From Vibrio gazogenes (lineage in GTDB: Bacteria > Pseudomonadota > Gammaproteobacteria > Enterobacterales > Vibrionaceae): 64,000 nt of DNA. This document shows, piece after piece, positions 1 through 9,811 of the stretch. The position numbers and the translations under genes are program-made. Where the stretch lies: NCBI RefSeq assembly GCF_023920225.1, contig NZ_CP092587.1, forward strand, positions 1,550,001-1,614,000. The letters are read 5' to 3'. Below the pieces are notes generated by a model. It did not search any database. It was not told the origin of the DNA and worked only from the letters and a program-made list of their open reading frames with translations. Numbering within the stretch: the stretch's first letter is position 1; the number at the start of each line of letters is the position of its first letter.

Positions 1-1
1 A

Positions 2-2755
2 ATTGTCGTCGATTTATCCCGTCATATGAATAACATTCTGGAAATCAATTCGGAAGAAGGGTGGGCCCGTGTACAGGCTGGGGTGATCAAAGATCAACTT
101 AATGATGCCGTCAGACCTTATGGGTATTTCTTTTCTCCCGATCTTTCCACCAGCAACCGGGCCACGCTCGGCGGTATGATCAATACCGATGCATCGGGAC
201 AAGGGTCGTTGAAATATGGCAAGACCTCGGATCATGTGTTGTCGTTACAGGCAGTATTTGCCGATGGTTCGATACTGGAAACAGATTTGTCGGCCGGATT
301 ACCGCAGCAACAGACTTATGCCGCCAAAGCGCTGGCGGTCACGGAATCTGTTTGTCGAGACAAACGGGCTCAGATTCTGGACAAATTCCCGCCCTTGAAT
401 CGGTTTTTGACGGGGTATGATCTGAAAAATGCGATCGATGAAAGTGATGATACCTTTGATTTGACCCGCGTTTTGTGTGGTTCTGAAGGGTCGTTGGCAT
501 TTATTACTGAAGCCAAGCTGCATTTAACACCGATTCCAAAGGTTCGGATGCTGGTCAATGTCAAATATAACACTTTCGAGTCAGCTCTCAAAAATGCGCC
601 ATTTATGGTTGAAGCGCAGGCCTTGTCTGTTGAAACGGTCGATTCGAGAGTGTTGAACCTGGCAAAGCAGGATATTGTCTGGTACAGCGTCAACGATTTA
701 TTGTCTGACGTGCCCGGTAAAGAGATGCATGGGATCAATATCGTTGAATACGCAGGACAGGAGCTGGCTGAAATCGAGTCTCAGGTTCAGGCACTGACTG
801 ACAAACTGGATCAAATGCTGGTAAATGAAGAGGCTGGCATTATTGGTTATCAGGTATGTCAGGACTTAGCCAGTATCAATCGTATTTATAATATGAGGAA
901 AAAGGCGGTCGGTTTACTCGGTGCAACGAAAGGACGGGCTAAACCGGTCGCATTTACTGAAGATACGTGTGTTCCACCAGAAAATTTGGCTGATTTCATT
1001 GCGGAATTTCGTGCTTTGCTTGATTCTAAATCGCTCGCTTACGGGATGTTTGGTCATGTCGATGCGGGCGTATTGCATGTTCGTCCGGCATTGGATATGT
1101 GTGATCCGCAACAAGAAGCGATGATGCATCGTATTTCGGATGAAGTCGTCAAACTGGTCGCCAAATATGGTGGTTTGATGTGGGGAGAACATGGGAAAGG
1201 TTATCGTTCTGAGTATGGTCCCGAATTCTTCGGTGAAGAACTCTTTCAGGAACTTCGGCGGGTTAAAGCTGCTTTTGACCCACATAATCAAATGAATCCA
1301 GGGAAAATTTGTACACCGCTGGATAGTGACCATCAACTGGTGAAAGTTTCGGATGTCAAACGAGGGTATTTTGACCGTCAAATCGACATTCAGGTTCGTG
1401 ACAGTTTCAAACAAGCGATGGAATGTAACGGGAACGGTCTCTGCTTTAATTACGAAACCAGCTCTCCAATGTGTCCCTCAATGAAAGTGACCGCCGACCG
1501 ACGCCAGTCTCCGAAAGGGCGGGCGGGGTTAGTTCGCGAATGGCTGCGTCAGTTAACAGAACAAGGGGTCGATATTCTTGATTTGGAAAAGCAAACTTTG
1601 AATTCGACGCTATCGGTGAAAACGCTGATTGACCGGATTCGTCATGCTTGGAATCAAGAGCAAAACGGTGATTTCTCTCATGAAGTCTATGAAGCGATGA
1701 GTGGCTGTCTGGCCTGTAAAGCTTGCGCCACTCAATGCCCGATTAAAGTTGATGTACCGAGTTTTCGAGCGCGTTTTCTGAATCTTTACCATACCCGTTA
1801 TCCGCGACCGGTCAAAGATTATCTGGTTGCCAATATTGAAACTATGTTGCCGCTGTTGGCCAAGGTTCCGACGGTGGTGAATGGTGTTATGTCTCAGAAC
1901 TGGGTGCAAAGCCTCACACGTTCGATGATAGGCTACATCGATGCGCCTTTGCTGACGGTGCCGACACTTGCCAAACGGGTTAGTCGTAAAGTATTGGTGC
2001 CTTATCATCCTGAAGGGCTGGCGCAGATCCCTGAGTCACTGCGTCAGGACTATGTCATTATCGTTCAAGACCCATTTACGAGTTATTATGATGCTGATGT
2101 GGTCGATGATTTTATTGAGTTGGTGATCCGGTTAGGTAAACATCCGGTACTGTTGCCGTTCAAGCCGAATGGTAAAGCACAGCATGTGAAGGGATTCCTC
2201 AAACAGTTTACGGCAACGGCCAATTCAACGGCAGCGTTTCTCCGCGAAGTTGCTGAACTGGGGATTCCGATGGTCGGTGTCGATCCTGCTACGGTGTTGT
2301 GTTATCGCGATGAGTATCAGGAAATTTTGGGTGAGCAACGAGGGACATTTCAGGTCTTGAGCGTTCATGAATGGATGGAGCCACGGTTATCTGAATTCCA
2401 CATCGAGTCATCTCAGCCTTCAGTTTCTTCTCCTTGGTATCTGTTTTCGCACTGTACCGAGAAAACGAAGCTGCCGAATAGTGAAAAAGAGTGGGTGACG
2501 ATTTTCAGTCATTTCGGTGCCAAACTTGAGCCGGTTGCTGTTGGCTGCTGTGGGATGGCTGGGACTTTCGGTCATGAAGCGGATAAATTCGAGATGTCAA
2601 AAGATATCTATGGGTTAAGTTGGAAACCGAATTTGGAGCAACTGCCGGCGGAGCGTTGTCTGGTTACTGGTTATTCATGCCGGAGTCAGGTGAAGCGGTT
2701 TGAGCAAATGAAACCCAAACATCCGCTTCAGGCGTTACTCGCGCATCTTCAGTAA
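2..2755 (+). CDS. ydiJ: YdiJ-type FAD-binding / Fe-S oxidoreductase (5' end cut off by window)
   Basis: The frame is open from base 2, and the codons before the first ATG (base 26) still read as protein, so the true start lies upstream of the window. The N-terminal part is an FAD_binding_4 / FAD-oxidase C-terminal flavoprotein (glycolate oxidase GlcD-like). It is followed by Cys-rich Fe-S segments (CNGNGLC near base 1420 and CLACKACATQCP near base 1708) and a CCG heterodisulfide-reductase-like domain (GCCGMAGTFGHE near base 2550). The flavoprotein and Fe-S domains fused in one chain of about 1000 residues are typical of YdiJ. Family knowledge links YdiJ to oxidation of D-2-hydroxy acids such as D-2-hydroxyglutarate, with electrons passed to the respiratory chain. 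The exact substrate here is inferred. No operon partner is visible downstream. Confidence 0.9.
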   Translation: MVVDLSRHMNNILEINSEEGWARVQAGVIKDQLNDAVRPYGYFFSPDLSTSNRATLGGMINTDASGQGSLKYGKTSDHVLSLQAVFADGSILETDLSAGLPQQQTYAAKALAVTESVCRDKRAQILDKFPPLNRFLTGYDLKNAIDESDDTFDLTRVLCGSEGSLAFITEAKLHLTPIPKVRMLVNVKYNTFESALKNAPFMVEAQALSVETVDSRVLNLAKQDIVWYSVNDLLSDVPGKEMHGINIVEYAGQELAEIESQVQALTDKLDQMLVNEEAGIIGYQVCQDLASINRIYNMRKKAVGLLGATKGRAKPVAFTEDTCVPPENLADFIAEFRALLDSKSLAYGMFGHVDAGVLHVRPALDMCDPQQEAMMHRISDEVVKLVAKYGGLMWGEHGKGYRSEYGPEFFGEELFQELRRVKAAFDPHNQMNPGKICTPLDSDHQLVKVSDVKRGYFDRQIDIQVRDSFKQAMECNGNGLCFNYETSSPMCPSMKVTADRRQSPKGRAGLVREWLRQLTEQGVDILDLEKQTLNSTLSVKTLIDRIRHAWNQEQNGDFSHEVYEAMSGCLACKACATQCPIKVDVPSFRARFLNLYHTRYPRPVKDYLVANIETMLPLLAKVPTVVNGVMSQNWVQSLTRSMIGYIDAPLLTVPTLAKRVSRKVLVPYHPEGLAQIPESLRQDYVIIVQDPFTSYYDADVVDDFIELVIRLGKHPVLLPFKPNGKAQHVKGFLKQFTATANSTAAFLREVAELGIPMVGVDPATVLCYRDEYQEILGEQRGTFQVLSVHEWMEPRLSEFHIESSQPSVSSPWYLFSHCTEKTKLPNSEKEWVTIFSHFGAKLEPVAVGCCGMAGTFGHEADKFEMSKDIYGLSWKPNLEQLPAERCLVTGYSCRSQVKRFEQMKPKHPLQALLAHLQ

Positions 2756-2849
2756 CGAGCCATCTTTCGAGCTGTCTTTGAAGGAGGGGTTACACTGATC
2801 CTCTGAGACCGTGTTGAAAGTGATGTGAAAGACAGTGTTGAGGTGAACT

Positions 2850-3314
2850 GTGAACTATCGTTTAGCATTGAAAGTGCCACCCGTGTTCGTATTTGTGATC
2901 GCGCTGATATTGATTCATCTGGGCAACTGGTGGTTGCCGGGCAACTCGGTTGAATTACCGTTTCGCTGGGGTGTGGTCATCGGGTGCATCATGTTGTCTG
3001 GCTGGCTGGGGTTATCGGCTTTATTCACTTTTTACCGGGTTAAAACAACGGTCAACCCGGTGAATCCTGAGTTGGCTGCAACAGTGGTCAAACACGGTGT
3101 CTTTCGATTTTCCCGTAATCCGATGTATCTGGGGCTGGTACTTATTTTGATCGCAGATGTGTATTGGTTGGGAAGTTTTATCGGGCTGATTTGTATCATC
3201 GGATTCGTGATGTACATGACGTATTTTCAGATTATGCCTGAAGAGCGGATATTAGAGGCACGATTTGGGGAATCCTATCAAGCGTATCAGCGACGTGTTC
3301 GGCGCTGGCTGTGA
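2850..3314 (+). CDS. Isoprenylcysteine carboxyl methyltransferase-family membrane protein
   Basis: A 154-residue membrane protein starting at GTG, with a GAGGTG Shine-Dalgarno six bases upstream. It has about four hydrophobic segments and the ICMT/PEMT-like C-terminal signature: FRFSRNPMYLG (residues about 88-98), then a glutamate-rich stretch MPEERILEARFGESYQAY. Bacterial members are SAM-dependent methyltransferases of the inner membrane, and most have unknown substrates. It is followed by a strong hairpin shared with the convergent DUF3581 gene. The family call is firm; the substrate cannot be read from the sequence. Confidence 0.85.
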   Translation: MNYRLALKVPPVFVFVIALILIHLGNWWLPGNSVELPFRWGVVIGCIMLSGWLGLSALFTFYRVKTTVNPVNPELAATVVKHGVFRFSRNPMYLGLVLILIADVYWLGSFIGLICIIGFVMYMTYFQIMPEERILEARFGESYQAYQRRVRRWL

Positions 3315-3366
3315 TGAGTGTTGTGACGATGATATTGATGTGAGTGAACAAGCCCATCAAAAAAGC

Positions 3367-3397
3367 AAAAACCGCTGTGGTACACAGCGGTTTTTTT
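3367..3397. terminator. Bidirectional rho-independent terminator
   Basis: A 13-bp perfect stem (AAAAACCGCTGTG with its complement) around a 3-base loop, with A- and T-runs on the two sides. It sits between the convergent methyltransferase gene and the DUF3581 gene, so it can serve both. Confidence 0.85.
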
Positions 3398-3431
3398 ATG
3401 TCTTCAGCAGGCGTTTCGGCTGGTTGGGTCT

Positions 3432-4160
3432 TTAGGCAATCTGCCATCCCATCCGTGTCTGAAATGCATTTTTGAGTTCATGAAACCGAGCAACCAGATT
3501 GTCAATCGCATTATCATCGTACGGGCGTAATCCGCTGACGACGAGGCGTTTGGTGCCTTGTCCGACGACTTGATCTTCATTGATAAAATTAAAATACAGC
3601 GTCACGAGACCGCGCTTTCCATCGACATCGAATGTGGTATGACTGAGTTCGACTGTCGGATGTGTCAGATCAAGATGCGTGAACTTGGCTTCCATACTCT
3701 CATACATCACCAATGGACGCTCGCAGTTAATCATCACATTTTTATCTTTCATCAGAGGAACAAGAAGATGGGGAAAGTTCATTCCAGAGAAGCGGGCATA
3801 ACTGGTTACGAAATGTTCGATAAATGCATCGTCGTGGCTCACTTCACCGTCACGGTTCATATGCAAGTATTCCTTGCCGTTCTCGTCAACAACGGCACTT
3901 TCTTTGCCTTCCATATTTTCAATATGCAATGGTGTTTGGTCACCGACCATACCAGAAAATTTAAATTTCATGTTCTGGCTAATTCCAGCTTTTTTCAACA
4001 GCACCGCAAAAAGTAAGTCACCAGGCACACAAAAACGTTTGTTATCCTCGTCGTGAATAGGGTTGAAATCACCGGCAACTTTTTTAGCAAAATGACTTGC
4101 TTGCTGACGCGTGAACTGAAATTGATGGTTATTGCTTGAAAAATAAGAATTTAGGAACAT
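3432..4160 (-). CDS. DUF3581 family protein (hotdog/MaoC-like)
   Basis: A 242-residue soluble protein matching the gammaproteobacterial DUF3581 family. Near the N-terminus it has FAKKVAGDFNPIHDEDNKRF (residues about 24-43). This resembles the D-x-N-P-I-H hydration motif of MaoC-like hotdog enzymes, so an acyl-CoA/thioester-binding fold is plausible, but no activity is established. It stands alone, reads leftward into the shared terminator, and has a long AT-rich upstream region. Confidence 0.8.
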   Translation of the reverse strand: MFLNSYFSSNNHQFQFTRQQASHFAKKVAGDFNPIHDEDNKRFCVPGDLLFAVLLKKAGISQNMKFKFSGMVGDQTPLHIENMEGKESAVVDENGKEYLHMNRDGEVSHDDAFIEHFVTSYARFSGMNFPHLLVPLMKDKNVMINCERPLVMYESMEAKFTHLDLTHPTVELSHTTFDVDGKRGLVTLYFNFINEDQVVGQGTKRLVVSGLRPYDDNAIDNLVARFHELKNAFQTRMGWQIA

Positions 4161-4515
4161 ATTTAATAGTAAGCAGTCAAAACTGACAGGAATTATATAC
4201 GATTTTTAGTGAAAAATGGTCTATCCAGATAAAAAATAAATATAGACCACGAGAATACATCCGCAGGAAGTGTAGTTTGTCAGGTCATGGGTGTCAATAT
4301 TGTGTTAATTTCGTTGATTTAACTATTAATTTTTAAACGATGCATGATTGAAATAAGTTTTCTGATAGAACATTAATTGCATAATGTCTCGTGTCAAGAA
4401 AGAAAATAGGAACGTTTCAGGATGAGAGGTGATAATAAATGTCATGTTTGGCACAAATAAACTCCGGTTTCCAAATCGGGAACCGGAGTTTGATGTTTTG
4501 TTTAGCGGTCGTTGC
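4161..4515. other. AT-rich intergenic region
   Basis: About 355 bases without a convincing gene, between the DUF3581 start and the yciU stop. It must hold the DUF3581 promoter on the minus strand. The only clear structure is the hairpin at 4459-4491. Confidence 0.5.
4459..4491 (-). terminator. Terminator-like hairpin after yciU
   Basis: An 11-bp perfect inverted repeat (AAACTCCGGTT / AACCGGAGTTT) with an 11-base loop, 25 bases downstream of the yciU stop on the minus strand. Only a short U-rich tail follows. Confidence 0.65.
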
Positions 4516-4836
4516 TTAGTCTCTTTTCCAGAAGATATGACAAAACTTATGTTCTGGATCCCGACTAATCAACATGCGGGCGAAAACATCATCTAAAGTA
4601 TCATTTTCTTCGTTGACGAGACCAATATTAACTTCAGCGTAAGTTTCTTTATCAACCTCGAAACCAACTTGGTCGCTCCAGTCATCTTTGACATCAACCA
4701 ACTCGGCAGCACCGCGATCATCAAATTGAGCCGTGAACAGAATGATATCGGCTGGTTCGAGATTGTCCGGTGCCATTTCGAGAAAGATATCATAGGCTGT
4801 ATCGATGGCATCATCGTAAGAAATGAGTTCATTCAT
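4516..4836 (-). CDS. yciU: Putative double-stranded DNA mimic protein (DUF440, YciU-like)
   Basis: 106 residues, strongly acidic, with the DUF440 signatures AYDIFLEMAPDNLEPADIILF, DDRGAAELVD and DDVFARMLISRDPEHKFCHIFWKRD (each quoted in part). Structural work on the Haemophilus homologue (HI1450) led to the proposal that this family mimics dsDNA and may bind HU-like proteins; the physiological role is unsettled. It starts five bases after the efpL stop, so the two genes are almost certainly co-transcribed. Confidence 0.88.
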   Translation of the reverse strand: MNELISYDDAIDTAYDIFLEMAPDNLEPADIILFTAQFDDRGAAELVDVKDDWSDQVGFEVDKETYAEVNIGLVNEENDTLDDVFARMLISRDPEHKFCHIFWKRD

Positions 4837-4841
4837 TTGCG

Positions 4842-5408
4842 TTATGCTCGGTTCATGAATTTACGTTCTGTTGTGTTGATAACAACACGATCGCCCGTGG
4901 CGATATATTCCGGCACCTGAACCACTAAGCCAGTTGCGAAGTGGGCTGGTTTGGTTCTTGCCGAGGCAGAAGCGCCTTTGATCGAAGGGTCAGTCTCTGA
5001 GATCACCAATTCAACGGACGCCGGCAGATCTAAGGCAACGACTTGCTGATTGACAAGCACAACATACAGCCCTTGTGTCTCTTCATTGATGAAGAGTAAT
5101 TCGTCAGCGATATCATCTTGTTTGAATGTATATTGGGTAAAATCTTCGGTATCCATGAAGATGTATTCATCACCATCGATGTACGAGAAACTGATGGGGC
5201 GTTTGGTCATATCAACCGTTTCAAGGACATCATCGGATTTAAAGCGTTCATCGACTCGGGTCCCTGTCGTTAAATCGGTGCAGCGGAACTTATAGATTTT
5301 TGCGCCGCCACGACCACCGGGTGTTGTAATTTCAATATCTTTCACCAACAGCATTTTGCCATTGGTATCGATGACAAAGCCTTTTTTAATTTCACTTGCC
5401 TTCGGCAT
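4842..5408 (-). CDS. efpL: Elongation factor P-like protein EfpL (YeiP)
   Basis: 188 residues with the three-domain EF-P architecture (KOW-like N-terminal domain plus two OB domains). The central domain carries DGDEYIFMDTEDFTQYTF, and the C-terminal segment has SIKGASASARTKPA, the EF-P signature region. The loop that carries the modified lysine in EF-P reads PGGRGGAKI here, with Arg33 at the tip, as in the EfpL/YeiP subgroup rather than canonical EF-P. Family knowledge: EfpL relieves ribosome stalling at a subset of proline motifs. It is the first gene of a two-gene unit with yciU. Confidence 0.93.
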   Translation of the reverse strand: MPKASEIKKGFVIDTNGKMLLVKDIEITTPGGRGGAKIYKFRCTDLTTGTRVDERFKSDDVLETVDMTKRPISFSYIDGDEYIFMDTEDFTQYTFKQDDIADELLFINEETQGLYVVLVNQQVVALDLPASVELVISETDPSIKGASASARTKPAHFATGLVVQVPEYIATGDRVVINTTERKFMNRA

Positions 5409-5686
5409 TGCTTTTCCTTACATGGATTGATTTGAGAAAAGCCGATTATATACTGACTCAAGTGCGTTGATCATCTCTTGTTCTCTTCTTTTGGGATAAA
5501 CGTGTCTCTGCGAGACTTTCGGACATTGTTTAAGCTGATCGGGTTGAAGGGACGGGGGAATCAAAAAGCACGGCCACTCTCTTTGATAATATCTTTTACA
5601 ACAATATCTTTTAGAGCAGTGATTCGTGTATGATAGCGAGGCTTTTTAGCTGTATTTTTGAGTTTTTATGATGACATATTCCGGTT

Positions 5687-6457
5687 ATGCAATTACCAGT
5701 GATTAATCCGAACATTCCTTTTCAGTCGCAGTATCAGCCCGTTGTCAGTTCCCTTATTGCTTACTTAAAGGCTGGCCTGAAAGATAATTTGCACAGTGTC
5801 TATATTTACGGCAGTGTTGCTCGAAAAACCGCGTGCCCGGGGCGTTCAAATATTGATGTCATTGTCGTGACGCATCGGCACTTTGAGGATCAGAAAACCA
5901 CGATTTTCAATACATTGCGTTGGCGTTTTAAAAAGGACTACCCGTTTGTCACCGATGTGTCGATTGAAACGGCACTGGTTGAAGAGGTGGCCTCGCTCGA
6001 TAGCCTTTTTTCATGGGGGTTTCTGCTGCGCCATTGTTCTGTCTGTGTCTATGGCCCGGATTTAGCCGAGTGTTTCGGTCATTATGAGCCGAGTTGGGAA
6101 ATTGCCAAGTTCTGGAATATGGATATTGCGGATTGGGTGAGTTATTACCGAGATAAGATCGCGAAATCAAATAATCCGGACGAGCAGGTGAAGGCCCAGC
6201 AGAGTATTGCTAAGAAGTTACTTCGCGCGAGTTATTCTCTGGTGATGTATCGCGATAAGCAGTGGATTGATGATCCTGTGGCTTGCGGAGAGCAGTTTCT
6301 TCACTACCATCCTGAGCGGCAAACCGATGTTGAACGATTGGGGATCTTACTGAAAACACAGCGTGCTATCCCAAAACGTTCTGTTATCGGCCTGTTGGAC
6401 GACTATGGACAATGGGTGGTCAAACAGTATCAGAAAACCGAATTTCGCATTGGTTGA
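5687..6457 (+). CDS. Nucleotidyltransferase-domain protein (MNT/aminoglycoside-type)
   Basis: 256 residues. The N-terminal half has the pol-beta-superfamily signature: GSVARKTACPGRSNIDVIVV (residues about 45-64), that is G-S followed by D-V, with a second acidic patch (DVSIET) about 35 residues on. The C-terminal half is helical and resembles the helical domains of small-molecule nucleotidyltransferases. The substrate is unknown. It could be an ancient house protein rather than a resistance enzyme, and no MNT/HEPN partner gene lies next to it. The ATG at 5687 lacks a good Shine-Dalgarno, so the start is uncertain. Confidence 0.75.
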   Translation: MQLPVINPNIPFQSQYQPVVSSLIAYLKAGLKDNLHSVYIYGSVARKTACPGRSNIDVIVVTHRHFEDQKTTIFNTLRWRFKKDYPFVTDVSIETALVEEVASLDSLFSWGFLLRHCSVCVYGPDLAECFGHYEPSWEIAKFWNMDIADWVSYYRDKIAKSNNPDEQVKAQQSIAKKLLRASYSLVMYRDKQWIDDPVACGEQFLHYHPERQTDVERLGILLKTQRAIPKRSVIGLLDDYGQWVVKQYQKTEFRIG

Positions 6458-6560
6458 CATTCTATATTGGTGGATAAGTTGCCAAGGTTCATATTGTTTT
6501 AACTCAATGTCGTTTTAGCCAAATGTTTTTTAAACAAACACCTTTTTAAACAAATACCGC

Positions 6561-8972
6561 TTAGAACAGTCCTAACTGAGGTCGGGTCAAATCATCAAAC
6601 CGATAGCCGATAAACGGCAGAATTGCATCAGCGACGGGCCGGAGTTGCTTATCGATATAGTGCTGGTAATCCAGTTGACTGGACTGATAGGCGACGGGTT
6701 CCGGACCATTTAAAGTGATGACGTATTCGATGACCCCTTTGTTTTGATATTGTAACGGTTTTCCCCGTTGTTGATTGATGTCGTCTGCCATCCGGGCCGC
6801 ACGCACTTGCGGTGGGATGTTTTTCTGATATTCATGGAGTTTACGACGTAGCCGTTTACGATAGATCAGCTCCTGATCGTATTGACCGGCAAGGGTTTCA
6901 GTCACGAGTTCGCGAATGTAGTCACAGGGGTTCTCACCATGAAATACCCGCAGATACAGTTGCTGTTGAAAGCGTTTGGCGAGTTCAGTCCAGTCGGTTC
7001 TGGCACTTTCTAGTCCTTTAAAAATCAGCTGTTCTCCGTCATCAGTCTGAATTAACCCCGCATAACGCTTTTTGGAGCCGGTATCGGCACCGCGGATCGT
7101 TGGCATCAAAAATTTGATGTAATGGGTCTCATATTCGATTTCAAGAAAGCTATTCAGCCGATAGTTTTCCCATAAATGGGTTTTCCACCACTGATTTACC
7201 AAAGCAACGAGTTGTTGACCGATGTGGTCGGCATCATGTTGGGCGTATGCTTTGCCTAACGATACAAATGTAGAGTCAGTATCACCATAAATCACCTGAT
7301 GGCCTTGCGCTTCAATCAGCACTTTGGTTTGTTTCATAATTTCATGGCCGCGCATGGTAATGCTGGATGCCAGCCGTGTATCGAAAAACCGACAACCCGC
7401 AGAGCCCAAGACTCCGTAAAATGAGTTCATGATGATCTTGATGGCTTGAGAGAAGGCTTTTTCTTGGTTCTTTTTCGCTTCATCTCTGGCAGCCCAAAGC
7501 GTTTCGATCATCTGTGGCAGAAAATGTCGGGTGCGGTGAAATTGTCCGCCACGAAAGCCGGGGACTGCCTGATGCGCTTCAGGACCGACGTCGAGTTTTA
7601 GTCCTTCTATCAGCCCCAATGGATCAATTAAGAAAGAACGAATGATAGAAGGGTAAAGGCTTTTAAAATCGAGTACGAGCACTGAGTCATAGAGATTGGG
7701 GAGTGAGTCCATCACATAACCGCCCGGACTGGCCTGCCAGTGGTCAGCACTCAGGTTAGGGGCGACATAACCAGCCCGATGAAGTTGCGGCAGATAAAGG
7801 TTAGTGAAGGAGGCTACTGAACCACCGATTCGATCCAGTTCGATACCGGTGAGACGTGAGCGCTGGATGACAAAGTCGAGGAGGTGGGTCTTGGCAAAAA
7901 TGCGGTTCACTAACTGACAGTCTTTGAGGTTGTAAACTGCTAGACGGACTTTATCATGGCGAAACATAGTGTTGATTTCTTCCATCCGATCATCCACTTG
8001 ATGAATAGCTTTCCCCTCGTTGAGTAAGGTGCGTGATACGGATTCCAGTGACCAGGAGGGGAATTGGTAGGTTGCCGTTTTTAACGTATCGATACCATCG
8101 AGAACAACACGTCCGGGAATTGTGACAAACCCTTGTTGAGATTGGTTAGATGTTCTGAAATAACTACTTTGATGGTTCCGCCCCAGCATTAGCTTCAGGT
8201 GATGTTTTTCTGCCCGGCGATGCAATAGACGGAAATCGAAATCAATCACGTTCCAGCCGATAATAATGTCCGGGTCATAGGTGTGAAACCAATGCACCAT
8301 TGCCAATAACAGTGCCCGTTCATTTTCAACCCATTGGATCATCGGGATGTCATCGGATTGATCGGTGGGAGAGCAACACGCCGCAGATGAAGTTTCATTT
8401 GTTTGTGGTTCACCAATCATGATCACCCGGGCGTCGATTTCACTATCAAGTCCAATCGAGTACAAATGCCCTTTTTCCGAACATTCGAGGTCCAGAGAAA
8501 CAACATTGAGTGTGGGTAAAAAGTCGCCGCGACGACACTTGGCATCTTGAACGGTCGTGATATGACCATGCTTAGTCATTTGACCGGTGAATTCAAAACT
8601 CCCTCGAATAAAGCGTTCCATCAAATAGCGTTCAGCCAGTTTGATATCACTTTCAAGCACTTCAATCGTTTCCTGACGACAGAGTTCATGGATATGGGCC
8701 GCTTCTTGTAGTGTGCGAGTATAACAAGCGGTCAACGGCTCATGATCAAAGCTTTTGAGTGGTAGTGATTTCAATTCGGCGGCTATGCCCATTTGGGTTA
8801 ACTTCTGGGCCATATATTTGGATTTTTGGGTCGGGATGAAACAGACGGGCTTCTCGTGATGGATTAAAATTTGGGTTGGCCCTTCAGGCGTTGCTGCCCA
8901 AAGTTCTATCTGTGTTGTGCCGTTAATATCCCGGGCATGGCGGGTTAAAAGAAAACCTTTCCGGAGCGTCAA
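6561..8972 (-). CDS. polB: DNA polymerase II (family B)
   Basis: 803 residues, the usual size of PolB. The exonuclease domain contains the D-x-E motif in SLDLECSEKGHLYSIGLD and YDPDIIIGWNVIDFDFRLL. Polymerase motifs A (DFKSLYPSIIRSF), B (KIIMNSFYGVLGS) and C (YGDTDSTFV) are all intact. The protein repairs DNA and restarts forks after damage. The only available start is TTG at 8972, because a stop codon lies two codons upstream in frame and no early ATG exists. I did not see a clear LexA box in the sequence just upstream. The neighbourhood (polB beside uvrY-uvrC) matches other vibrios. Confidence 0.96.
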   Translation of the reverse strand: MTLRKGFLLTRHARDINGTTQIELWAATPEGPTQILIHHEKPVCFIPTQKSKYMAQKLTQMGIAAELKSLPLKSFDHEPLTACYTRTLQEAAHIHELCRQETIEVLESDIKLAERYLMERFIRGSFEFTGQMTKHGHITTVQDAKCRRGDFLPTLNVVSLDLECSEKGHLYSIGLDSEIDARVIMIGEPQTNETSSAACCSPTDQSDDIPMIQWVENERALLLAMVHWFHTYDPDIIIGWNVIDFDFRLLHRRAEKHHLKLMLGRNHQSSYFRTSNQSQQGFVTIPGRVVLDGIDTLKTATYQFPSWSLESVSRTLLNEGKAIHQVDDRMEEINTMFRHDKVRLAVYNLKDCQLVNRIFAKTHLLDFVIQRSRLTGIELDRIGGSVASFTNLYLPQLHRAGYVAPNLSADHWQASPGGYVMDSLPNLYDSVLVLDFKSLYPSIIRSFLIDPLGLIEGLKLDVGPEAHQAVPGFRGGQFHRTRHFLPQMIETLWAARDEAKKNQEKAFSQAIKIIMNSFYGVLGSAGCRFFDTRLASSITMRGHEIMKQTKVLIEAQGHQVIYGDTDSTFVSLGKAYAQHDADHIGQQLVALVNQWWKTHLWENYRLNSFLEIEYETHYIKFLMPTIRGADTGSKKRYAGLIQTDDGEQLIFKGLESARTDWTELAKRFQQQLYLRVFHGENPCDYIRELVTETLAGQYDQELIYRKRLRRKLHEYQKNIPPQVRAARMADDINQQRGKPLQYQNKGVIEYVITLNGPEPVAYQSSQLDYQHYIDKQLRPVADAILPFIGYRFDDLTRPQLGLF

Positions 8973-9122
8973 GCTTGGCTACTCATTTTGTTATTTATAG
9001 TCACAATAATTTCATCAATTAATCCAATCCAGATCAATCTTCATTATAGTTTTATCGGTAAAATTTGGTGCATATTCTACACTATATAAGGATGTCTGAT
9101 ATCAGCATGTCTGGAGGATCGT

Positions 9123-9419
9123 ATGATCACTATACACAGAGATTACTTATTAGTTCATCGCGGAAATAAAGATCATGCACATGTGAAGGTCAATCCTGTT
9201 GGTCATATCGACATTGAGTTAAACTCATGTCAAGCGTGTTACCATTCCGCATTTGACGATGTCCATTTTGAGAAGACGGGTCAAAAAACCAAGCTGACTG
9301 GGAACGATCATTCATCTTCACCTTGGCAGGTGATGTTGTCTGATAACGATGCCAAAGAGCTTAATCATTTGATTGAAGAAGCCAATGATGTTTATGAAAC
9401 ACTGATGCGAGATTTGTAG
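9123..9419 (+). CDS. Hypothetical protein, 98 residues
   Basis: A short soluble protein with a good Shine-Dalgarno (TGGAGGA) seven bases before ATG. It has a Cys pair (SCQACYHS) and several His residues in the N-terminal half, and a helical acidic C-terminus (LIEEANDVYETLMRDL). I do not recognise the family. It lies between divergent polB and the uvrY operon and has its own likely terminator near 9480-9527. Confidence 0.7.
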   Translation: MITIHRDYLLVHRGNKDHAHVKVNPVGHIDIELNSCQACYHSAFDDVHFEKTGQKTKLTGNDHSSSPWQVMLSDNDAKELNHLIEEANDVYETLMRDL

Positions 9420-9811
9420 TCAGATGTAACTCGTCGGATAAGAATGATATTCCCTGAAAATTTGTAAATCGGATTGATGCGCCAGGAGGGGAGCTGATAA
9501 AGTGACCTGCTCAAGGCGTTTTTTTTTGAATGTCCACTGATGGTGATGTTTTATCTCGTACGTGTGTCATACTGTAAACTACTTATTATAAACTGGTTTT
9601 TGCTTGTTTTTTGAACCAGATAGGTTGTCATAGAGACAAGATTTTGAGGTTGCTTAGATTAACGTGCCGAGAGACAAAGAAGTGCTTGCCAAAGCGATTG
9701 TTTGGGCTCATAGTCAGGGAATAGTGAAGGTTTTGGGTTAGGCACAATTGTGCCTGCCTGATCGTGTTGAACCAATTGGGTGCTGAGCCAATTGATTGTG
9801 GAGATGCAAGT
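9420..9811. other. Intergenic region upstream of uvrY
   Basis: About 390 bases without a convincing gene. A weak hairpin with paired CGCC/GGCG and GAGC/GCTC arms followed by eight or nine T (about 9488-9530) could end the 98-residue gene. The rest presumably carries the uvrY promoter. A minus-strand ORF here runs into uvrY and is a shadow. Confidence 0.45.

Noticed and set aside
914..1414. A 166-codon minus-strand ORF inside ydiJ
   Set aside because: It is antisense to a clearly conserved gene and shows no recognisable domain.
5687..6457. MNT/HEPN toxin-antitoxin pair
   Set aside because: The nucleotidyltransferase is larger than typical MNT antitoxins and there is no neighbouring HEPN gene.
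8973..9122. LexA/SOS box for polB
   Set aside because: No CTGT-N8-ACAG arrangement was found between polB and the next gene.
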